Shown: positions 9,543 to 19,280 of the stretch, piece after piece
Position numbering within the stretch: the first letter of the stretch is position 1
Layout: each line of letters opens with the position of its first letter
DNA from: Nitrospirota bacterium
GTDB taxonomy: Bacteria; Nitrospirota; Nitrospiria; JACQBZ01
Length of the DNA: 56,559 bases
Direction: 5' to 3'
NCBI GenBank assembly: GCA_016201865.1
Contig: JACQCA010000065.1
Location: 1 to 56,559, forward strand
The notes under the pieces: model-generated
Told to the model about the DNA's origin: nothing
Databases searched by the model: none
The model's input: the letters and a program-made list of their open reading frames with translations, nothing else
Program-made: the position numbers and the translations under genes

Positions 9543-10856
9543 GTGTTTGAACGTTTTATCGCCAATCTCCAGAACATCTTTCACATTCCGGAGCTGCGGC
9601 ATCGAATTTTATTCACGTTGGGGATGCTGGCCGTTTATCGGATCGGCGCCCATATTCCGACTCCCGGCATCAACAATGAAGCCCTCGGCGAGTTTCTGAC
9701 GGCGCAGGGCGGGGCGCTGCTCGGTTTTCTGGATATTTTCTCGGGCGGCGCCTTGTCGCGGCTGACGATCTTCGCGCTGGGCATTATGCCGTACATCAGC
9801 GCCTCCATTATCCTCCAGCTGCTGACGGTCGTCGTGCCGGCTCTTTCCAAACTGGCGAAGGAGGGCGAGCGCGGGCGAAAGAAAATCATCCAGTATACCC
9901 GCTACGGGACGGTTCTCATCACCCTGATCCAGTCGTTCGGCATCGCGGTCGGGCTGGAGGGGATGAACAACGGGGCCTTTGTTCAGCATCCGGGCGCGGG
10001 TTTCCGCGTCATGACGATGATTACGCTGACGGCCGGCACGGCGTTCTTGATGTGGCTGGGGGAACAGATTACGGAGCGGGGGATCGGAAACGGAATTTCA
10101 TTGATTATCTTCTCCGGGATCGTCGCCCGGATGCCGGCCGCCGTGATCAATACCTATCGCCTCTACGACACGGGGCAGTTGAGCCTGTTCTTCCTGATCC
10201 TGTTGGCGATGCTGATGGTGGGGGTCATTTCGGCCATCGTCTTTTTGGAGAGCGGGCGGCGGAAGATTCCGGTTCAGTATGCCAAGCGCGTCATCGGAAG
10301 GCGCGTCTACGGCGGTCAGAGCACGCACATTCCGCTCAAGATCAACACGGCGGGCGTGATTCCGCCCATCTTCGCCTCGTCGATCATCGCGTTTCCGGCG
10401 ACAATCACCGGATTTATTCAGGTCCCCTGGGTCCAGAATATCTCCCGACAGTTGGCCCCCGGGTCGTTCCTCTACACGGTGCTGTACGTGGGCTTGATCG
10501 TTTTTTTCTGTTTTTTCTACACGGCGGTGGTCTTGAACCCGGTGGATATGGCGGATAACATGAAAAAGTACGGCGGGTTTATCCCCGGAATCCGGCCGGG
10601 TCAACGGACGTCGGATTATATCTATCAGGTGCTGACCCGAATCACCTTTGTCGGCGCGCTTTATTTGGCCGTGGTCTGCGTGATTCCCGAGATCTTGATC
10701 TATAAGATGGGGGTGCCGTTCTTTTTCGGCGGGACGTCGCTTTTGATCGTCATCGGCGTCGGTTTGGATACCGCGCAACAGATCGAGTCGCACATGTTGA
10801 CGCGACATTATGAAGGTTTTCTATCGAAAGGCCGCTTGAAAGGGAGAATGGGCTGA
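9543..10856 (+). CDS. secY: Preprotein translocase subunit SecY
   Basis: Channel subunit of the Sec translocon in the inner membrane. 437 residues from a GTG start; ten predicted hydrophobic helices. Family landmarks include [12 protein letters not shown] near the N-terminus, [20 protein letters not shown] (plug region) and the cytosolic loop [21 protein letters not shown]. It is placed between rplO and adk as in the classic spc operon. Confidence 0.98.
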   Translation: MFERFIANLQNIFHIPELRHRILFTLGMLAVYRIGAHIPTPGINNEALGEFLTAQGGALLGFLDIFSGGALSRLTIFALGIMPYISASIILQLLTVVVPALSKLAKEGERGRKKIIQYTRYGTVLITLIQSFGIAVGLEGMNNGAFVQHPGAGFRVMTMITLTAGTAFLMWLGEQITERGIGNGISLIIFSGIVARMPAAVINTYRLYDTGQLSLFFLILLAMLMVGVISAIVFLESGRRKIPVQYAKRVIGRRVYGGQSTHIPLKINTAGVIPPIFASSIIAFPATITGFIQVPWVQNISRQLAPGSFLYTVLYVGLIVFFCFFYTAVVLNPVDMADNMKKYGGFIPGIRPGQRTSDYIYQVLTRITFVGALYLAVVCVIPEILIYKMGVPFFFGGTSLLIVIGVGLDTAQQIESHMLTRHYEGFLSKGRLKGRMG

Positions 10857-10867
10857 ACCGGTAAGTT

Positions 10868-11518
10868 ATGCGATTGATCTTTTTAGGCCCGCCGGGCGTG
10901 GGGAAGGGAACGCAGGCGCAAAAGCTGTCGGCTCAACTCCGGATTCCGAAGATTTCAACGGGCGACATCCTGCGCGAGGCGGTTTCAAAAAAGACGGCGT
11001 TGGGGCTCGATGCCCGATCGTTTATGGAGAGCGGCAAGCTGGTTCCGGATGAGGTCGTGATCGGAATTATTCGCGAGCGGATGATCGAGGCCGATTGCCG
11101 AAAGGGATTTATCTTGGATGGTTTCCCAAGGACGGAGCCGCAGGCCCGGGCCTTGGCCTTGATGTTGAACCGGGACCGACCCGGCCTGGATCGAGTTCTG
11201 AATTTTGAGTTATCCGAGACGGAATTGGTCCGGCGCCTGTCGGGTCGGCGGAGCTGCCCCAATTGTCAGGCGGTGTACCATGTCGAATTGAATCCGTCCC
11301 GAAATCCGGACCGATGCGACCGGTGCGATGGAAAGTTAATTCAGCGGAGCGACGATCATCCCGAAACGATTCGCAAGCGCCTGGAGGTTTATCAAGCGCA
11401 AACGCTTCCCCTGATCCGTTTCTACGAGGGCCAGGGAGTCTTAACTCGGATCGACGGGTCGGGCAGTCCGGACGGGGTCTACCAGAGGGTGATGTCTGCC
11501 GTCGGAAAATTGCCATGA
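10868..11518 (+). CDS. adk: Adenylate kinase, zinc-LID type
   Basis: Catalyses ATP + AMP = 2 ADP. 216 residues with P-loop GPPGVGKGT (7-15), the NMP-binding region, and a full-length LID domain carrying four cysteines at about 130, 133, 150 and 153 (CPNC and CDRC), the structural zinc site of many non-enterobacterial enzymes. The stop overlaps the map start by 4 bases. Confidence 0.97.
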   Translation: MRLIFLGPPGVGKGTQAQKLSAQLRIPKISTGDILREAVSKKTALGLDARSFMESGKLVPDEVVIGIIRERMIEADCRKGFILDGFPRTEPQARALALMLNRDRPGLDRVLNFELSETELVRRLSGRRSCPNCQAVYHVELNPSRNPDRCDRCDGKLIQRSDDHPETIRKRLEVYQAQTLPLIRFYEGQGVLTRIDGSGSPDGVYQRVMSAVGKLP

Positions 11519-12273
11519 TTATTCTGAAGTCGCCTGAAGAAACGGGCAAAATCAAACGAGCGGGGCGGATTGTGGCGGAGGTTTTGAAGGAGCTGAAGGA
11601 ACAGGTTAAACTCGGTGTGACCACGCTGGATCTGGACCAAATGGCTGAAGAGGGGATTCGAAAGCGGGGCGGGCAGCCGGCGTTCAAAGGATACCGGGGG
11701 TTTCCGGCGACGCTATGCGCCTCGATCAACGAAGAGGTCGTGCACGGCATTCCGTCGAAACGGGCGCTTCGGGAAGGCGACATCATCGGTCTGGATCTCG
11801 GAGCGATCGTCGACGGCTACTACGGGGATGCGGCCATTACGGTTCCAGTCGGCGCCGTTCGTCCGGAGGTTCTTCGGTTGATCCGGATCACCGAGGAATC
11901 GCTGTATCGGGGAATCGATCAGATGAGGGTGGGAAATCGGTTGTCCGATATTTCTCACGCCGTTCAATCCCACGTCGAGGCGGCCGGCTATTCGGTGGTG
12001 AAGGACTTTGTGGGTCACGGGATCGGGCAGTCGCTCCACGAGGAGCCCCAACTGCCCAATTTTGGAAAACCCGGTCAGGGACCGCGGCTCAAGGACGGAA
12101 TGGTCCTGGCGCTCGAGCCGATGGTCAACATGGGCAAGGACGGTGTTCGTCTCCTGAGCGACCGTTGGACGGCCGTGACCGAAGACGGGAGTTTTTCGGC
12201 GCATTTCGAACACACGGTTGCGATCACGGAAACGGGGCCGGTCATCTTGACCGCCGATCACGGGAGCGTCTGA
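11515..12273 (+). CDS. map: Methionine aminopeptidase, type I
   Basis: Removes the initiator methionine. 252 residues from the ATG overlapping the adk stop ([20 protein letters not shown]). The metal ligands are visible: Asp in GLDLG, Asp in YYGDAA, His in [12 protein letters not shown], Glu in LALEPMV and Glu in FEHTVAI. A longer upstream open frame runs over adk out of register and is not used. Confidence 0.97.
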   Translation: MIILKSPEETGKIKRAGRIVAEVLKELKEQVKLGVTTLDLDQMAEEGIRKRGGQPAFKGYRGFPATLCASINEEVVHGIPSKRALREGDIIGLDLGAIVDGYYGDAAITVPVGAVRPEVLRLIRITEESLYRGIDQMRVGNRLSDISHAVQSHVEAAGYSVVKDFVGHGIGQSLHEEPQLPNFGKPGQGPRLKDGMVLALEPMVNMGKDGVRLLSDRWTAVTEDGSFSAHFEHTVAITETGPVILTADHGSV

Positions 12274-12278
12274 CACGG

Positions 12279-12497
12279 ATGTCGAAAGAAGATGTGGTTG
12301 AAGTCCAAGGAACGATCGTGGAGACCCTACCCAATGCGATGTTTCGCGTGCAATTGGAAAACGGCCACCGGGTCTTGGCGCACATCTCCGGAAAAATGAG
12401 GATGCATTTTATAAAAATTCTCCCGGGGGATAAGGTGACGGTGGAGCTTTCACCGTACGACTTGACGCGGGGAAGAATTACGTATCGATTTAAATAA
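12279..12497 (+). CDS. infA: Translation initiation factor IF-1
   Basis: 72 residues, the standard OB-fold protein: [55 protein letters not shown]. It begins 6 bases after map. This short gene would be missed if only the long out-of-register frame upstream were read. Confidence 0.97.
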   Translation: MSKEDVVEVQGTIVETLPNAMFRVQLENGHRVLAHISGKMRMHFIKILPGDKVTVELSPYDLTRGRITYRFK

Positions 12498-12516
12498 TCA
12501 ACTGGGTGAATGGAAC

Positions 12517-12630
12517 ATGAAAGTGCGATCGTCCGTCAAGGCCATTTGTGCGAAGTGCAAGGTCATCCGTCGTAAAGGGGTGGTCCGTGTCATCTGCACC
12601 AACCGGCGCCATAAACAGCGGCAGGGATAA
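12517..12630 (+). CDS. rpmJ: 50S ribosomal protein L36, zinc type
   Basis: 37 residues, [20 protein letters not shown] ending [11 protein letters not shown]. The zinc ribbon is present (CAKC, then C and H near the C-terminus), i.e. the zinc-bound paralogue. The gene is short but its position between infA and rpsM and the near-invariant sequence make it certain. Confidence 0.96.
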   Translation: MKVRSSVKAICAKCKVIRRKGVVRVICTNRRHKQRQG

Positions 12631-12641
12631 TAAAGGCTTTC

Positions 12642-12671
12642 GGTAGAGACGTGCCATGGGACGCCTCTGCC
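12642..12671 (+). promoter_or_regulatory. Stem-loop in the rpmJ-rpsM gap, candidate alpha-operon leader
   Basis: GGTAGAG (12642-12648) pairs with CTCTGCC (12665-12671), then after one mismatch CGT pairs with ACG around an 8-base loop. It lies 24 bases before the GTG start of rpsM. In E. coli the rpsM leader is the S4 autoregulatory site; that role here is inferred from position only. Confidence 0.4.
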
Positions 12672-12695
12672 TTATAAAATAAGAGGAGAAGAATT

Positions 12696-13079
12696 GTGGC
12701 GAGAATAGCGGGTGTGGATCTTCCGAGAGACAAGCGGGTTGAGGTGGGCCTGACCTATATCTACGGAATCGGTCAATCCACGTCACGAAAGATCCTGAAG
12801 ACCGCCGGAGTGAATCCGGACAAGCGGGTGAAGGATCTGAAGGAGGACGAGGTCGTCAAGCTCCGAGACATCATTGAGCGGGAGCACAAAGTGGAGGGCG
12901 ACCTCCGCAAAGAAGTCTCCATGAGCATCAAACGGCTGATGGACATCGGAAGCTACCGGGGATTTCGGCACCGGAAAGGGCTGCCGGTTCGAGGGCAGCG
13001 GACAAAGACCAATGCCCGCACCCGCAAGGGTCCGAAGCGGTCTATCGGAATCAAGCTGAAGAAAGAAGCGACGGCTTAG
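12696..13079 (+). CDS. rpsM: 30S ribosomal protein S13
   Basis: 127 residues, GTG start after [32 protein letters not shown], the helix-two-turn-helix region and the C-terminal [20 protein letters not shown]-like tail (here [20 protein letters not shown]) identify S13 in the small-subunit head. It heads the alpha operon (S13-S11-S4-RpoA-L17). Confidence 0.97.
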   Translation: MARIAGVDLPRDKRVEVGLTYIYGIGQSTSRKILKTAGVNPDKRVKDLKEDEVVKLRDIIEREHKVEGDLRKEVSMSIKRLMDIGSYRGFRHRKGLPVRGQRTKTNARTRKGPKRSIGIKLKKEATA

Positions 13080-13119
13080 AAAGAATCAGGCGCCTGCACA
13101 GGCGGCCCCGATGCCGGGC

Positions 13120-13136
13120 GCCGCACGGGCCCCCAC
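13120..13136. repeat. 17-bp dispersed intergenic word, copy 1
   Basis: The 73-base rpsM-rpsK gap is GC-rich, contains short inverted repeats (GGCGCC at both ends of a 30-base segment) and the word GCCGCACGGGCCCCCAC. The same 17 bases occur at 30102-30118, also shortly before a ribosome-binding site. Confidence 0.6.
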
Positions 13137-13152
13137 TAATCATGAGGAGCGC

Positions 13153-13536
13153 ATGGGGAATAAAAAAGGGAAGAAGCGGGAAAAGAAAATGGTTCAGATC
13201 GGAATCGCCCATATCCAGGCGTCTTTCAACAACACGATTGTGACCGTGACCGACATGGCCGGAAACGTCATCGTCTGGTCCAGCGCCGGAAACCATGGCT
13301 TCAAAGGGTCGCGGAAAAGCACCCCGTTCGCGGCCCAACGAGCGGCCGAGGTGGCCGCCAAGAAGGCGATGGAGCATGGAATGCGCCAGATCGATGTTTA
13401 CGTCAAAGGACCGGGCTCCGGTCGGGAATCAGCCATCCGGGCTTTGCAGGTGGCCGGTCTGAAGATCAATCTCATCAAGGATGTAACGCCTGTTCCGCAT
13501 AATGGGTGTCGGCCGCCGAAACGCCGACGGGTTTGA
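13153..13536 (+). CDS. rpsK: 30S ribosomal protein S11
   Basis: 127 residues from the ATG after TGAGGAG ([20 protein letters not shown]). An upstream in-frame ATG at 13111 would add 14 residues coded by the palindromic spacer and is rejected. The core [20 protein letters not shown] and the end [12 protein letters not shown] are signature S11. Confidence 0.97.
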   Translation: MGNKKGKKREKKMVQIGIAHIQASFNNTIVTVTDMAGNVIVWSSAGNHGFKGSRKSTPFAAQRAAEVAAKKAMEHGMRQIDVYVKGPGSGRESAIRALQVAGLKINLIKDVTPVPHNGCRPPKRRRV

Positions 13537-13571
13537 GCTAAAGCAGATATCAATTAAGGAGGAAGACGCGA

Positions 13572-14198
13572 GTGGGACGCTATATTGGATCGGTTTGTCG
13601 GTTATGCCGGCGGGAAGGGAACAAGTTGTTCCTCAAGGGAAGCCGGTGTTATACAGAGAAGTGTGCCATTGAGCGACGGAACTATTCGCCGGGGCAGCAC
13701 GGCCAGGCGCGCCCGAGAATTTCAGAGTATCAGGTCCAACTTCGCGAAAAACAAAAACTCAAGAGGATCTACGGACTGCTGGAGCGTCAATTCCGCGGCT
13801 ATTTCGAAAAAGCGGTCCGTCGAAAAGGGATCACGGGCGAAAACCTTCTCCAGCTGCTCGAGCGGAGACTGGATAACATCGTGTATCGAATGGGTTTCTG
13901 TTCATCTCGGAAAGAAGCGAGGCAGATGGTGAACCACGGGCATTTCTTGGTCAACGGGCGCAAGGTGGATGTGGCGTCGTTTCTGGTGAAAAGCAACGAC
14001 GTGATCGAGTTGAAACCGGCCAGTCGGAAGCTGGTTCAGATCCAGACCACGTTGACGTCCGCCGAGGGACGGGGAATCTCGCCGTGGCTGGAGCTGGACA
14101 AGGCGCATTTCAAAGGACGGGTCAAGGCGATTCCGACCAAAGAAGAACTGGCGATGCCGGTCAATGAGCAATTGGTGGTCGAGCTTTATTCAAGGTGA
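13572..14198 (+). CDS. rpsD: 30S ribosomal protein S4
   Basis: 208 residues, GTG start after AAGGAGGAAG. The N-terminus GRYIGSVCRLCRREGNKLFLKGSRCYTEKCAIERR retains a four-cysteine zinc cluster (CRLC, then C and C), the zinc-type S4. The S4 RNA-binding domain is at about 98-160 (RRLDNIVYRMGFCSSRKEARQ). It is the likely autoregulator of the alpha operon by analogy with E. coli. Confidence 0.97.
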   Translation: MGRYIGSVCRLCRREGNKLFLKGSRCYTEKCAIERRNYSPGQHGQARPRISEYQVQLREKQKLKRIYGLLERQFRGYFEKAVRRKGITGENLLQLLERRLDNIVYRMGFCSSRKEARQMVNHGHFLVNGRKVDVASFLVKSNDVIELKPASRKLVQIQTTLTSAEGRGISPWLELDKAHFKGRVKAIPTKEELAMPVNEQLVVELYSR

Positions 14199-14373
14199 TG
14201 GCCAGCGATGACGGATCTATATCCCGCCGATCAACGGAGGGATAAGAAGTAAATACCCCTGACTCGTGTTGCCCGTGGAGGTCTTCCCAGCGAGCAAGGC
14301 GAGCGAGAGGGGGAGGCTCCATCCGGCTTCGCCGGTGGAGGGGGCGACGCAAGCCCCTATGAATGGAGGCGTT
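14199..14373. repeat. Spacer rpsD-rpoA built of GC-rich inverted repeats
   Basis: A 175-base gap within an otherwise tight operon. It contains CCGGCTTCGCCGG (stem-loop), purine-rich GAGCGAGAGGGGGAGG, and the word GACGCAAGCCCCTA at 14346-14359, related to 19815-19828 and 53627-53640. It runs straight into the GGAGG of rpoA. No gene or clear promoter was seen in it. Confidence 0.6.
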
Positions 14374-15372
14374 ATGATTATTCGAACCAAAGATTTCCAG
14401 ATTCCCCAGAAATTGGAAGTCGAGACCGAGACGTTGACATCCACGTACGGTAAATTTTTTGCGGAACCCTTTGAGCGCGGATTCGGGACGACGATCGGTA
14501 ATTCTCTGAGGAGAATTCTGTTGTCCTCGATTGCGGGGGCGGCCGTGACCTCCCTCAAGATCGAGGGAGTCCTGCATGAATTTTCAACCCTGCCGGGCGT
14601 CAAGGAAGACGTGACGGACATCGTCTTGAACATCAAGAATCTTCGATTCAAGCTCCATACGGATCGCTCGAAGACCGTTCGCTTGAGAAAGAAGGGACCC
14701 GGCGAGGCCAGAGCCAAAGACATCATCCACGATGCGGATGTAGAGGTCTTGAATCCCGATCTCCATATCGCGACGCTGGACAAGGAAGCCAATCTGGATA
14801 TCGAAATGGTCATTCGGATCGGAAGCGGCTATGTGCCGGCCGAGCGGAATAAGGAGGAAGGAATGCCGATCGGGGTGATCCCCGTCGATTCCATTTTTTC
14901 ACCGGTGAGGAAAGTCAACTTCACGGTCGAGAATGCGCGCGTCGGACGGATTACCGATTATGACAAATTGAACATGGAGATCTGGACGGACGGCAGTGTC
15001 AAGCCTGACGACGCCTTGGCGTATGCGGCCAAGATTCTCAAAGACCACATGAACATTTTCATCAACTTTGATGAGACCATCCAGCCGATTCAGGAGCAGG
15101 TGGAGGACAAGAAAACCGAGTTCAATAAGCACCTTTTGCGGAGCGTGCATGAATTGGAGCTCTCGGTCCGCGCGGCCAACTGCCTGAAAAATGCGGACAT
15201 CAAAACCATCGCCGATCTGGTTCAGAAGACGGAATCAGAGATGCTCCGGACAAAAAATTTCGGCCGGAAATCTTTAAACGAGATTAAGGAGATCCTGTCC
15301 GAAATGGGGCTGTCATTGGGCATGAAGATCGATCACCATCCGTCCGGTGAGAGCGCGAAGAAAGGGGATTGA
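14374..15372 (+). CDS. rpoA: RNA polymerase subunit alpha
   Basis: 332 residues from ATG 14374, chosen because GGAGG lies 7 bases upstream and homology begins there; the open frame extends back into the repeat spacer. The N-terminal dimerisation domain has [22 protein letters not shown]; the C-terminal domain (about 255-325) has [21 protein letters not shown] and the helix-hairpin-helix [15 protein letters not shown]. Confidence 0.98.
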   Translation: MIIRTKDFQIPQKLEVETETLTSTYGKFFAEPFERGFGTTIGNSLRRILLSSIAGAAVTSLKIEGVLHEFSTLPGVKEDVTDIVLNIKNLRFKLHTDRSKTVRLRKKGPGEARAKDIIHDADVEVLNPDLHIATLDKEANLDIEMVIRIGSGYVPAERNKEEGMPIGVIPVDSIFSPVRKVNFTVENARVGRITDYDKLNMEIWTDGSVKPDDALAYAAKILKDHMNIFINFDETIQPIQEQVEDKKTEFNKHLLRSVHELELSVRAANCLKNADIKTIADLVQKTESEMLRTKNFGRKSLNEIKEILSEMGLSLGMKIDHHPSGESAKKGD

Positions 15373-15379
15373 GGCCGAT

Positions 15380-15796
15380 ATGCGTCACAAAAAACGCGGA
15401 CGACAGCTGGGTCGGGACACGGATCATCGCCGTGCCCTTTTTCGGAATCTGGTGACATCGTTGTTGGAGTGCGAACGGATCGAGACGACGGAAGCCAAGG
15501 CCAAGGAGATCCGAGGAATCGCGGATCGGATGATCAGCTTGGGCAAGCAGGGAAGTTTGGCCGCCCGAAGGCGGGCCGCAGCCTATTTGATGCAACGGGG
15601 AACCGTCTCAAAACTGTTCGCCGAGATCGCTCCGCGGTTCCGTCAGCATCCCGGGGGCTACACCCGGCTGATTAAAACGCGCATCCGTCGCGGAGATGGC
15701 GCCCGGATGGCCGTCGTCGAATTGGTCGTGCAAGGCCAACCGAGCAAACCTGTCCAGGCCGAGAAAGCCCATGAAGGGTCAGAGAAGCGTCCTTAA
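15380..15796 (+). CDS. rplQ: 50S ribosomal protein L17
   Basis: 138 residues starting [20 protein letters not shown], with LERIETT-like segment [17 protein letters not shown] and a C-terminal tail ([20 protein letters not shown]) slightly longer than in minimal L17. Last gene of the alpha operon; 7 bases after rpoA. The following 156 bases hold no obvious rho-independent terminator but do contain the lptC promoter. Confidence 0.97.
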   Translation: MRHKKRGRQLGRDTDHRRALFRNLVTSLLECERIETTEAKAKEIRGIADRMISLGKQGSLAARRRAAAYLMQRGTVSKLFAEIAPRFRQHPGGYTRLIKTRIRRGDGARMAVVELVVQGQPSKPVQAEKAHEGSEKRP

Positions 15797-15916
15797 GAAG
15801 CGAAGAGTTTTTCAGCGCCCTGTCAGAGGTTCTCGACTCGAGAGATCTCCCATCAAATCGTCCTGTCCGCTTTGACCGGAAAAAATCAATTTCTGTTTCC
15901 GACGGTTTCACAGCGC

Positions 15917-15945
15917 TTTACTCAATTCCTTGCGTATGTTATAGT
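15917..15945 (+). promoter_or_regulatory. Sigma-70 type promoter of lptC, abutting the start codon
   Basis: TTTACT (15917-15922), 17-base spacer, TATAGT (15940-15945). The expected start point is about 15951-15953, which coincides with the lptC ATG at 15953. No ribosome-binding site precedes that ATG, so the mRNA could be leaderless. Confidence 0.6.
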
Positions 15946-15952
15946 ATACGCA

Positions 15953-16522
15953 ATGATGTGGCCGGGCCGGTTTTCAAGGGTGATCCTTTTGATTCTGATC
16001 GGGATGCTTCTGGCGTCGCTGGCCTGGGTCTTGTCGGTCGGAATCGAGCAGAGGGACGCGGTGCCTTCGTCGAGAGGGTTGATGACGAAAGCGGATATTG
16101 AAATGGATCGGTTTTCGATGCGGCAGATGCGTGACGGTGCCTTGGAATGGGATATTCGGGCAAACCGGGCGCAGTTGTTTGAGGATCGGCATGAGGCCTC
16201 CCTGCAGGATATGGAGGCGACCTTGCGGACGGCGGACGGTCTCCAGGTCCGTTTTTCGGGCGACCAGGCTCTTTTGAATACCGAGACCCATGATTTCGAA
16301 ATCAAAAAGAACGATGGCGATTTGACCGTGTGGATGAACAACGGTTACACGATTGAGGCCCCCTCATTGACCTGGAGGGAGCAACAACGAGAAATCGTAT
16401 CGGATCGCCCGATTCGGATTTCCGGTCAAGGGCTTCAAATGCGCGGCGGCCGACTGATTGTGAAACCCGAAAGCCAACAATTTACGATCCATGAGGATGT
16501 GCATGTCACCGTGGGGCCTTAG
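15953..16522 (+). CDS. lptC: LPS export periplasmic protein LptC
   Basis: 189 residues: a single N-terminal membrane helix (VILLILIGMLLASLAWVLSV) followed by a periplasmic LptC/OstA-like beta-jellyroll, with FSGDQALLNTETHDFEIKKN and repeated short strands. LptC bridges the LptB2FG extractor and LptA. The start is set at 15953 because the upstream part of the frame would contain the promoter. The gene leads lptA and lptB as in many diderms; the lptA start lies 20 bases inside its 3' end. Confidence 0.88.
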   Translation: MMWPGRFSRVILLILIGMLLASLAWVLSVGIEQRDAVPSSRGLMTKADIEMDRFSMRQMRDGALEWDIRANRAQLFEDRHEASLQDMEATLRTADGLQVRFSGDQALLNTETHDFEIKKNDGDLTVWMNNGYTIEAPSLTWREQQREIVSDRPIRISGQGLQMRGGRLIVKPESQQFTIHEDVHVTVGP

Positions 16523-17032
16523 AATCGTCCTGAGCGTCGTTGTTTTTTTTTAAACAGCCGACCGCTGATCGCGGCGGAGTCGGCTTCCTCCCCGAAGACA
16601 CTCTCCATCACGTCAAAAAACATGACGGTCAAAAACCTTGAGCATCAGGCCATCTTCGAGGGGGACGTGGTGATGACCAAAGAAAACATGACCATTACGG
16701 CCGATCATGCGGAAGTGACCTTTACGTCGACTCCATCTCCCGGAGAGACGACGAAATCCGATCCGGGGCTGTTATCGGCCGAGTCCCAATTCAGCCAAAA
16801 CGAGATATCGCTGATCCATGCCGAGGGCAACGTCGTGCTCCGGCAAGCCGATAAACGGGCCCAGTCCAAGGAGGCCTTCTACTATCAGAAGGAAGAGCGG
16901 GTGGTCCTGACCGGCGAGCCGACCGTCTGGGAGAAGGACTATCAAGTCACCGGTACCCAGATAACGATTTTTTTGCGGGAGAACCGGAGCCTGATCGAAG
17001 GCAGCAAAGTGGTGATCCATCCGAAAGAATAG
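16503..17032 (+). CDS. lptA: LPS transport protein LptA, with an apparent -1 frameshift in a T9 run
   Basis: Periplasmic bridge protein for lipopolysaccharide (OstA fold). The downstream frame gives about 160 residues with LptA-like repeats (LEHQAIFEGDVVMTKENMTI, IHAEGNVVLRQADKRAQSKE, LTGEPTVWEKDYQVTGTQI) but no usable start with a signal peptide. A good start, ATG 16503 with GAGG 6 bases upstream, begins a signal peptide MSPWGLRIVLSVVVFF and then meets TAA at 16551 directly after nine Ts (16543-16551). Shifting back one base continues as LNSRPLIAAESASSPK into the main frame, giving 176 residues. One missing T in the assembly, a true mutation, or programmed slippage (U UUU UUU) would each explain it. 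Confidence 0.8.
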
Positions 17033-17068
17033 CTGACCGACGTTGGAACCCGTTGAGGGTCTCCGGAG

Positions 17069-17800
17069 ATGATGATGCTGTTGAGCGCCAAACATCTTGA
17101 AAAAAACTTCCGCAAGCGGAAAGTCGTTCAGGATGTGAGCCTGGAGGTCAAGACCGGCGAGGTCGTCGGGTTATTGGGACCCAACGGGGCCGGCAAGACC
17201 ACGGTCTTTTATATGATGGTCGGTTTGATCGCTCCGGATAAAGGAGAGATCCATCTTGACGATCGGCCGATCACCGATCTCCCAATGTACCAACGGGCCC
17301 GCCGGGGCATCGGGTACCTTCCGCAGGAACCTTCCGTTTTCCGAAAGCTGTCCGTCGAGGAAAATCTTCTTGCGATCCTGGAAACGCTCCCGCTGTCCTC
17401 CGCGGAACGTCAGGAACGCCTGCAGTCCCTTCTGAAAGAACTGAACATCGCTCATCTTTCCAAAAGCAAGGCCTATGCCTTGTCCGGAGGAGAGCGTCGT
17501 CGAGTGGAAATCACGCGGTCATTGGTCACCTCGCCCCGCTTTCTTCTTTTGGATGAGCCGTTTGCCGGTATTGATCCGATCGCGATTATCGACATCCAGA
17601 AGATCGTCGGCCAATTGAAGGAGCGGGGAATCGGAATCCTGATCACCGATCACAACGTGCAGGAAACGCTTGAAATTACGGATCGCTCCTATATCATTAA
17701 TGAAGGAGAGATCCTGGAATCGGGAACGTCGCGGGACATCGCCAACAGCTCCAAGGCTCGGGCGATCTATCTGGGCGAGCGGTTCCGTTTTCTTGAATGA
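17069..17800 (+). CDS. lptB: LPS export ABC transporter ATPase LptB
   Basis: 243 residues. Walker A GPNGAGKT (about 37-44), Q-loop, signature [10 protein letters not shown] and Walker [14 protein letters not shown] are intact; the whole closely follows the LptB/YhbG family, which powers extraction of LPS from the inner membrane. Three ATGs open the frame after CTCCGGAG, so the start could be 17069, 17072 or 17075. It is 36 bases after lptA and 37 bases before rpoN. Confidence 0.96.
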   Translation: MMMLLSAKHLEKNFRKRKVVQDVSLEVKTGEVVGLLGPNGAGKTTVFYMMVGLIAPDKGEIHLDDRPITDLPMYQRARRGIGYLPQEPSVFRKLSVEENLLAILETLPLSSAERQERLQSLLKELNIAHLSKSKAYALSGGERRRVEITRSLVTSPRFLLLDEPFAGIDPIAIIDIQKIVGQLKERGIGILITDHNVQETLEITDRSYIINEGEILESGTSRDIANSSKARAIYLGERFRFLE

Positions 17801-17837
17801 GACGCGGTTTGAAGCAACGACGCCATTGACGGATACC

Positions 17838-19262
17838 ATGAAGACCCGACTCGATTTAAGGCTGACGCAAAAACTGATTATGACGCCGCAGTTGCAGCAG
17901 GCCATCAAGCTGTTGCAGCTTTCCCGTCTGGAACTCTCACAGATGATTACGCAGGAGTTGCTTGAAAATCCTCTGTTGGAGGAAACCGCCGAGATGACCA
18001 CGGAGGTTGAAGAGATCCTCGAGGACAAAAAGGCCGCGGACGAAGAAGAAGCGACCGATCCCGGCGCGATCGAGCTGTCTTCGCAGTGGGAAGAGTACAT
18101 CGGGGACGTCCAACGCGAAAACAAAGAGGTCGGATATGCGTCCGCGGTCGACGAGGAAACGCCTTCGTATGAGCAGACCCTGACGCGCCCCCCCTCTCTG
18201 CAGGAGCATCTCTTGTGGCAACTTCGCTTGTCGGTCGCGACCCCGCGTGAAATCGAAATCGGGAAAATCATTATCGGGAATATCGACGACGACGGCTATC
18301 TCCGGATCTCCGCGGATGAACTGGCGGCGACGGCCGGGACCGACGTCGGAGAGGTCGAGGGCGCGGTAAAACTCATCCAAAGCTTCGATCCCATGGGCGT
18401 GGGCGCGCGGGACCTGCGCGAATGCTTGTTGATTCAACTCGAACAGCTCGGGCTGAAAGGTTCGCTGGTCGAGTCGATCGTCTGCAACCACCTGAAAGAC
18501 ATCGAGACGCGACATTTTCAGAACATCGCCAAGGCATTGGGCGTCTCCGCGGACGAGGTCTTAAAGATGATCAAAGTGGTTCAGGGACTCGAGCCGAAGC
18601 CCGGAAGGCCCTTTTTCACGGACCAGGCGCAGGTCATTTTTCCGGATATCTTTGTCGTGAAGTCGGACAACGACTACATGGTCGTTTTAAACGACGACGG
18701 CCTGCCCAAGCTGCGCATCAGCCCGTACTATCGGAAGCTGTTGGCTGAAAAAACGCAGACGGCCGATGCAACCCGCAACTACATTGAAGATCGGTTCCGA
18801 TCGGCCGTCTGGCTGGTTCGCAGCATCGAACAGCGGAATCGAACGATCTGCAAAGTGGCGCAAAGCATCGTCAAATTCCAGCGGGATTTTTTCGATAAAG
18901 GGGTGGCGCATTTAAAACCCCTGGTCTTGCGCCAAGTAGCCGACGATATCGCCATGCACGAATCGACGATCAGCCGCGTGACGACCAACAAATACATGCA
19001 CACGCCGCAGGGCATTTTCGAGTTGAAGTACTTTTTCAACAGCAGCATTTCCCGGGGAAGCGAATTCGGCGGGGAACTCTCCTCCGTGACGGTTCGGGAA
19101 CTCATCCGCCAAATGGTTTCACAGGAAGATCCGAAAAATCCTCTTAAAGATCAGGAGATCGTCGAGCACTTGAAGAATCAACACATCGAAATTGCACGGA
19201 GGACGGTGGCGAAATACCGATCAGAGCTTCGAATCCCTCAGGCTGGTCGTCGTCGGTACTGA
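17838..19262 (+). CDS. rpoN: RNA polymerase sigma-54 factor RpoN
   Basis: 474 residues from ATG 17838 (MKTRLDLRLTQKLIMTPQLQ); the frame stays open upstream into lptB but homology starts here. Region I is Gln/Leu-rich, region II is acidic (about 45-110), then the core-binding domain, the HTH and the invariant RpoN box ARRTVAKYR near the C-terminus. It directs transcription from -24/-12 promoters and needs an AAA+ activator. Two very good sigma-54 promoters occur in the same window (41809 and 47830), and a NifA-like activator is at 40125. Confidence 0.98.
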   Translation: MKTRLDLRLTQKLIMTPQLQQAIKLLQLSRLELSQMITQELLENPLLEETAEMTTEVEEILEDKKAADEEEATDPGAIELSSQWEEYIGDVQRENKEVGYASAVDEETPSYEQTLTRPPSLQEHLLWQLRLSVATPREIEIGKIIIGNIDDDGYLRISADELAATAGTDVGEVEGAVKLIQSFDPMGVGARDLRECLLIQLEQLGLKGSLVESIVCNHLKDIETRHFQNIAKALGVSADEVLKMIKVVQGLEPKPGRPFFTDQAQVIFPDIFVVKSDNDYMVVLNDDGLPKLRISPYYRKLLAEKTQTADATRNYIEDRFRSAVWLVRSIEQRNRTICKVAQSIVKFQRDFFDKGVAHLKPLVLRQVADDIAMHESTISRVTTNKYMHTPQGIFELKYFFNSSISRGSEFGGELSSVTVRELIRQMVSQEDPKNPLKDQEIVEHLKNQHIEIARRTVAKYRSELRIPQAGRRRY

Positions 19263-19280
19263 TCCTAAGCGGAGGAGCGT

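Noticed and set aside
14266-14373. N-terminal extension of rpoA into the spacer
   Set aside because: The extra 36 residues are coded by GC-rich inverted repeats; GGAGG and homology both place the start at 14374.
15797-15916. Rho-independent terminator after rplQ
   Set aside because: TCTCGACTCGAGA can pair but is followed by no T run; not convincing.
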